DNA from: Actinophytocola sp044466355
GTDB taxonomy: Bacteria > Actinomycetota > Actinomycetes > Mycobacteriales > Pseudonocardiaceae
Length of the DNA stretch: 64,000 nt
Assembly (NCBI RefSeq): GCF_044466355.1
Contig: NZ_JBITMQ010000014.1
Span: forward strand, 1-64,000
Reading direction: 5' to 3'
Shown here: piece by piece, positions 60,363 to 64,000 of the stretch
How the letters are laid out: the number at the start of each line of letters is the position of its first letter
Numbering within the stretch: position 1 is the first letter of the stretch
The notes under the pieces: model-generated
What the model was told of the DNA's origin: nothing
Databases searched by the model: none
Seen by the model: only the letters and a program-made list of their open reading frames with translations
Program-made: the position numbers and the translations under genes

Positions 60363-61067
60363 ATGTCACGTGCCGGATTGGACAAGAACCCCCGCGACGT
60401 GGCCGAGATGTTCGACGGCGTGGCCAAGGGCTATGACCGGACCAACTCGGTGATGACGATGGGTTTCGACCGCCGCTGGCGCTGGCTGACCAGGCGGGTG
60501 CTGGAGGCGAGTCCCGGCGAGCGGATCCTCGACCTGGCCGCGGGCACCGCGGTGTCGACCACCGAGTACGCCAAGTCGGGCGCGTGGTGCGTCGCGGCGG
60601 ACTTCTCGCTCGGCATGCTGCGCGGCGGCGAGCACCGCGACGTCCCGAAGGTGGCGGCCGACGCGTTCCACCTCCCGTTCGCCGACGACGCCTTCGACGC
60701 GGTCACGGTGTCCTTCGGGCTGCGCAACATGAGCCCGACGGTCGACGCGCTGCGCGAGATGCGCCGGGTCGTGCGCCCCGGCGGGCGGCTGGTGATCTGC
60801 GAGGTGTCACAACCGCCGTTCCGGCCGATCCGGTGGCTCCACTACAACGTCGTGCTGCGCCTGCTGCCGCGGATCACGCGGCCGTTCTCCTCCAACAAGG
60901 AGGCGTACTCGTACCTGGCCGAGTCGATGCGCGACTGGCACGACCAGCGGGAGCTGGCGCTGCTGATCGCGGAGGCGGGCTGGACCGAGGTGGAGTGGCT
61001 CAACCTCACGTTCGGCGTGGTGGCGCTCCACCGAGCGGTGAAACCGGGCTTGTCCACAACCGCCTGA
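60363..61067 (+). CDS. menG: demethylmenaquinone methyltransferase
   Basis: This 234-residue UbiE/MenG methyltransferase adds the last methyl to demethylmenaquinone using S-adenosylmethionine. The SAM motif ILDLAAGTAVSTTEYA, VSFGLRNMSPTVDALREMRR and VEWLNLTFGVVALHRAVKPG are typical. ATG 60363 is the start. The last codons (LSTTA) and stop lie in the inverted DnaA-box repeat, so the C-terminus may have been altered. Confidence 0.93.
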   Translation: MSRAGLDKNPRDVAEMFDGVAKGYDRTNSVMTMGFDRRWRWLTRRVLEASPGERILDLAAGTAVSTTEYAKSGAWCVAADFSLGMLRGGEHRDVPKVAADAFHLPFADDAFDAVTVSFGLRNMSPTVDALREMRRVVRPGGRLVICEVSQPPFRPIRWLHYNVVLRLLPRITRPFSSNKEAYSYLAESMRDWHDQRELALLIAEAGWTEVEWLNLTFGVVALHRAVKPGLSTTA

Positions 61068-61158
61068 GTTATCCACAGACCAGGCGTGAAGCCCCCGTTC
61101 TGTCACCCCCCACCGGTAGACTGGCATGGCGGGTGGCCCCCGGGATCGGGTGGGGGTT
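61046..61158 (-). repeat. DnaA-box-pair repeat, copy 3 (inverted), at the menG 3' end
   Basis: In + strand coordinates TTGTCCACA is at 61050-61058 and TTATCCACA at 61069-61077, ten bases apart as in the other copies. The rest, read on the minus strand, contains GGGGGCCACCCGCCATGCCA and ends in AACCCCCACCC near 61158. It overlaps the final codons and TGA of menG. Confidence 0.88.
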
Positions 61159-61266
61159 CGAGTACGTACTGGGTGGAGCATTTTCGTAGTTCAGAGGCTT
61201 GGTGGCGCATCCCAGCCCTGTGCTCAAGGTGGGCGCACCCGTCCTTGCCAAATCTGGAGACGCCGG

Positions 61267-61938
61267 TCAGCGGGGCGTCGACTGCCACCGCGTGATCTGG
61301 CGGATCACCTGGCTCAGCAGCACCGCGGCGACCACGAGCAACACCGTACTGACCGTGCCGTACAGCGCCGCCGCCCTCAGCACGTCGACGGTCACCACGC
61401 TGCGGGTCTCGACCCGCAGCACGACCAGCACCGCCACGTTCGCCAGCAGCGTGTACCACCACGCGTGCACCAGCGGGCTCTGCGCCAGGCCGTCCACCCG
61501 GTACGTGTCCGCGGGCACGCCCGGCCTGCTGGTCCGCCAGACGTCGGTCACGATCCGCATCGGGAACCACAGGTTCACCACCGGCACGAACCACGCGCCG
61601 ACCGTCCAGCCGCGGGGCAGGCGGTGCTCCGCGCGGCACAGGCGCTCGGCGTTGAGCCGTGTGCGCCACAGCCACGTCAGGAACACCGCGGCCGTCGCGA
61701 GCAGCGCGAGGACCATCAGCCACACCGCGCCCATCGCCATGTTGTCCGCGGCCACCAGGTCCGCGATGCCGACGCCGGGCTCCTCGGCCACGAAGTCCGT
61801 CGCGACCTCGTGGCGGCGCCAGTCGGTCCACGTGCCGAACACGTTGGCCGCGCAGGTCGCGAACAGCATGATCGTCGCCACGGTCGCGATCGGGCGCACG
61901 GGGAGCAGGGCCAGCGGCCTGGCGTCCTGACTCGTCAA
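61267..61938 (-). CDS. DUF4328 membrane protein
   Basis: This 223-residue protein has about five membrane helices. The signature-like NAERLCRAEHRLPRGWTVGA followed by WFVPVVNLWFPMRIVTDVWR is the DUF4328 pattern. TTG 61938 is the probable start with GGGGGCGGA just upstream. It diverges from menJ. Function unknown. Confidence 0.8.
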   Translation of the reverse strand: MTSQDARPLALLPVRPIATVATIMLFATCAANVFGTWTDWRRHEVATDFVAEEPGVGIADLVAADNMAMGAVWLMVLALLATAAVFLTWLWRTRLNAERLCRAEHRLPRGWTVGAWFVPVVNLWFPMRIVTDVWRTSRPGVPADTYRVDGLAQSPLVHAWWYTLLANVAVLVVLRVETRSVVTVDVLRAAALYGTVSTVLLVVAAVLLSQVIRQITRWQSTPR

Positions 61939-62043
61939 ATCCGCCCCCAGGTGTGCGTTGTGACACTGTGAGATCGTTCGTCAACAGGTGTCCGTTTCGG
62001 CACACGACGGGGATTGCTCCACCCGGGATAAAATGCACTCAGT

Positions 62044-62061
62044 TCGTGAACGTTTTCACAA
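62044..62061 (+). promoter_or_regulatory. Rex operator-like site upstream of menJ
   Basis: TCGTGAACGTTTTCACAA matches TTGTGAA-N4-TTCACAA with a single mismatch (second base), so it is a better match than the site before rex itself. It ends 16 bases before the menJ start, close enough to block transcription or the ribosome site. Confidence 0.7.
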
Positions 62062-62077
62062 GCGCGAGGGAGCCGTC

Positions 62078-63373
62078 ATGGGAACGCCCAGCCGACGCAA
62101 GCCGGCCGAGGACGCCGAGGTCATCGTGGTCGGCGCCGGGCCGGCAGGCTCGACAGCGGCGACGTACCTCGCCCGAGCGGGGCTCGACGTGCTGCTGCTC
62201 GAGAAGAGCAGCTTCCCCCGCGAGAAGGTGTGCGGCGACGGCCTCACCCCGCGCGGTGTGAAACAACTCATCGATCTCGGCATCGACACCCGCGAGGAAG
62301 CCGGCTGGCTGCACAACAAGGGCCTGCGCGTGGTCGGCGGTGGCGTCACCCTCGAACTGGACTGGCCCGACCTCGCGACCTTCCCGCCGTACGGCGTGGT
62401 CCGACCGCGCCAGGACTTCGACGAGATGCTCGCCCGCACCGCCCAGCGCGCGGGCGCGCGGCTGCTGGAGCAGACCAACGTCACCGGCGCGGTCACCGAC
62501 GAGCGCAACGGCCGGGTCGTCGGCGTCACCGCCAAGGTCGGCCCGGAACGCGCGCCCGTCACCTACCGCGCGCCGATCGTCCTCGCCTGCGACGGCGTGT
62601 CCGCGCGGCTCGCGCTGTCGGTCGGCATCGAGAAGGTCGAGAGCCGTCCGATGGGCGTGGCCGTCCGCCGGTACTACGCGTCGCCGCGCAGCAAGGACGA
62701 CTACCTCGAGTCGCACCTCGAGCTGTGGGACCGGTCCAACGCCGAGGACCCGCGGCTGCTGCCCGGCTACGGCTGGATCTTCGGCATGGGTGACGGCACC
62801 GTGAACGTCGGCCTCGGGATCCTGTCCACGTCCAAGGCGTTCGGCAAGACCGACTACCGCGCGCTCATGCGGTCCTGGCTCGACGGCACCCCGGAGGAGT
62901 GGGGCTTCCGCGAGCACAACGCCACCGGCAAGATCGGCGGCGCCGCGCTGCCCATGGGCTTCAACCGCACCCCGCACTACTCGCCCGGCCTGCTGCTCGT
63001 CGGCGACGCCGGTGGCATGGTCAACCCGTTCAACGGCGAGGGCATCGGCTACGCCATGGAGTCCGCGAAGATCGCCGCCGAGGTCGTCGTGCAGGCACTC
63101 GCCCGGGCCGAGGGGCCCGCCAGGGAGAAGGCGCTGCACGGGTACCCGATCGCGATGAAGCAGGCGCTCGGCAGCTACTACCGGCTGGGCAACATCTTCA
63201 GCAAGCTCATCGGGAACCCGCTCGTGATGCGTACCGCCACCAAGTACGGGCTGCCGCGCACCACGCTCATGAAGCTCGTGCTGAAGCTGCTCGCGGGCCT
63301 CTACGACCCGAAGGACGGCGACGCGTTCGACCGCATGATCACCGCCGCCACCCGGGTGGCGCCGAGCGTGTGA
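62078..63373 (+). CDS. menJ: menaquinone reductase/geranylgeranyl reductase family
   Basis: This 431-residue flavoprotein belongs to the geranylgeranyl reductase family. VIVVGAGPAGSTAATYLARA binds FAD, VCGDGLTPRGVKQL and LLLVGDAGGMVNPFNGEGIG are family signatures. The mycobacterial member (Rv0561c, MenJ) reduces one isoprene unit of the menaquinone side chain and is also next to the menG region. ATG 62078 has GCGAGGGAG upstream. It lies just after a Rex-type operator. Confidence 0.87.
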   Translation: MGTPSRRKPAEDAEVIVVGAGPAGSTAATYLARAGLDVLLLEKSSFPREKVCGDGLTPRGVKQLIDLGIDTREEAGWLHNKGLRVVGGGVTLELDWPDLATFPPYGVVRPRQDFDEMLARTAQRAGARLLEQTNVTGAVTDERNGRVVGVTAKVGPERAPVTYRAPIVLACDGVSARLALSVGIEKVESRPMGVAVRRYYASPRSKDDYLESHLELWDRSNAEDPRLLPGYGWIFGMGDGTVNVGLGILSTSKAFGKTDYRALMRSWLDGTPEEWGFREHNATGKIGGAALPMGFNRTPHYSPGLLLVGDAGGMVNPFNGEGIGYAMESAKIAAEVVVQALARAEGPAREKALHGYPIAMKQALGSYYRLGNIFSKLIGNPLVMRTATKYGLPRTTLMKLVLKLLAGLYDPKDGDAFDRMITAATRVAPSV

Positions 63374-63963
63374 GAACCCTGTACCTGGCCCGGCACGGCG
63401 AGGCGGCGGGTGCCCTGACGCTCGCCGGGCGGGAGCAGGCGCGGCTGTTGGGCCTGCGGCTCGCGCGGAAGCCACTGGACGGCGTGTTCCACAGCCCGGT
63501 GGAGCGGGCGGCGGAGACGGCGGCGCTGGTGTCGGCCGCGGTGCCGGACGTGCCGGTGACGGTGTCGCCGCTGGTCGGCGACTACCTGCCGTACGCGCCG
63601 ACGGCCGGCGAACTGGCACCGGAGTTCGCGCCGCTCGCGCTGGCGCACGTCGCGGACTACCCGGCGGACCAGCGGGAGACCGGGCCCGGACTGGCGGAGC
63701 GCGCGCTGGCGGAGTTCACGGCGCCGACGCCCCGCACGGACCTGATCATCACGCACAGCCAGATCGTCACGTGGTTCGTGCGTGCCGCGCTCGACGCGCC
63801 CGCCGCGCGGTGGGTGGGCGTCAACGCGGCCAACGCTGCGCTGACCGTGATCCAGTACCGGCCGGGCTGGCCGCCGAACCTCGTGGTGTTCAACGACCAG
63901 TCCCACCTGCCGGATCCCTTGCGGTGGACGGGTTTCCCGCCGGAGCGCAGCGCCGCGTGGTGA
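63370..63963 (+). CDS. histidine phosphatase superfamily protein
   Basis: This 197-residue protein has the catalytic LARHGEAAG, SPVERAAETAALV with the second Arg, and IITHSQIVTWF with the second His. It is a phosphoglycerate-mutase-like phosphatase of unknown substrate. GTG 63370 overlaps the menJ stop (GTGA), so it is co-translated with menJ. Its end is convergent with a gene at the window edge. Confidence 0.82.
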   Translation: MRTLYLARHGEAAGALTLAGREQARLLGLRLARKPLDGVFHSPVERAAETAALVSAAVPDVPVTVSPLVGDYLPYAPTAGELAPEFAPLALAHVADYPADQRETGPGLAERALAEFTAPTPRTDLIITHSQIVTWFVRAALDAPAARWVGVNAANAALTVIQYRPGWPPNLVVFNDQSHLPDPLRWTGFPPERSAAW

Positions 63964-63964
63964 C

Positions 63965-64000
63965 CTAGCTCGTGGTCGGCGTGGTGGTGGTCGTCGTGGT
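63965..64000 (-). CDS. 3' end of a minus-strand gene with a poly-threonine tail (partial)
   Basis: On the minus strand a frame ends at TAG (63965-63967) and encodes TTTTTTTPTTS. A Thr/Pro-rich C-terminus of this kind is common in secreted or wall-associated actinobacterial proteins. The rest lies outside the window. The start of this short piece is 1 base after the phosphatase stop. Confidence 0.45.
   Translation of the reverse strand, partial: TTTTTTTPTTS

Noticed and set aside
52069..61158. The DnaA-box repeats as the chromosomal origin
   Set aside because: oriC would have many clustered boxes between dnaA and dnaN. Here each site has one pair, and no replication genes are near.

Overview
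The window is high-GC actinobacterial DNA. GTG starts and 4-bp stop/start overlaps (ATGA, GTGA) are frequent, and the gene content fits a mycelial member of the Pseudonocardiaceae (Saccharothrix/Lentzea/Actinosynnema-like). That placement rests on gene content and order recalled from memory, not on a database search. A run of 10 N at 13107-13116 shows that this is a draft assembly. No rRNA, tRNA, CRISPR array or insertion sequence was seen.

Most of the window is a core-chromosome backbone whose order parallels Mycobacterium tuberculosis Rv0490-Rv0562 and the Streptomyces bldN/rex/hem region. From left to right it holds: a LuxR-type regulator and a divergent aldo/keto reductase; senX3-regX3, ppx, a Pro-rich membrane protein, a sugar-phosphate isomerase, proline dehydrogenase, a thioesterase and proC; an excisionase-like HTH protein and a 33-residue basic protein; an epimerase and an acyltransferase; then (minus strand) a 39-residue membrane peptide, a HAD phosphatase and a BldN/RsbN sigma/anti-sigma pair. 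An acyl-CoA ligase, a glutaredoxin, an LppU-like protein and a molybdopterin oxidoreductase follow. The haem block (rex-hemA-hemC-hemD-hemB, four small membrane proteins, hemL) leads into cytochrome c maturation (phosphatase, resA, ccdA, resB, ccsB), a secreted Pro/Ala protein and a MinD-like ATPase.

The next block is bldC, an Lrp regulator, a DUF4229 protein, a cysteine-synthase-like enzyme and menaquinone synthesis (menA, menE, menB, menD; menG and menJ farther right), with an arylamine N-acetyltransferase between menE and menB. No menC was seen. From about 47.5 to 59.2 kb the layout looks accessory: DUF397 plus a second aldo/keto reductase, an M1 aminopeptidase, an adenine deaminase-like enzyme, a TIGR04222 protein, an InhA-like M6 protease, and the phenylacetyl-CoA epoxidase operon paaABCDE. 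The backbone then resumes with a mannosyltransferase, menG, menJ and a histidine phosphatase.

The genes link redox sensing (Rex, with operator-like sites before rex and before menJ), haem, cytochrome c and menaquinone supply, and Streptomyces-type developmental regulators (BldN/RsbN, BldC, several TTA codons). The most unusual material is non-coding. One family of roughly 110-bp repeats carries two DnaA-box sequences exactly 10 bp apart (three copies, 52.1-61.2 kb). A second family of 70-76-bp repeats sits exactly between the stop codon of one operon gene and the start codon of the next.
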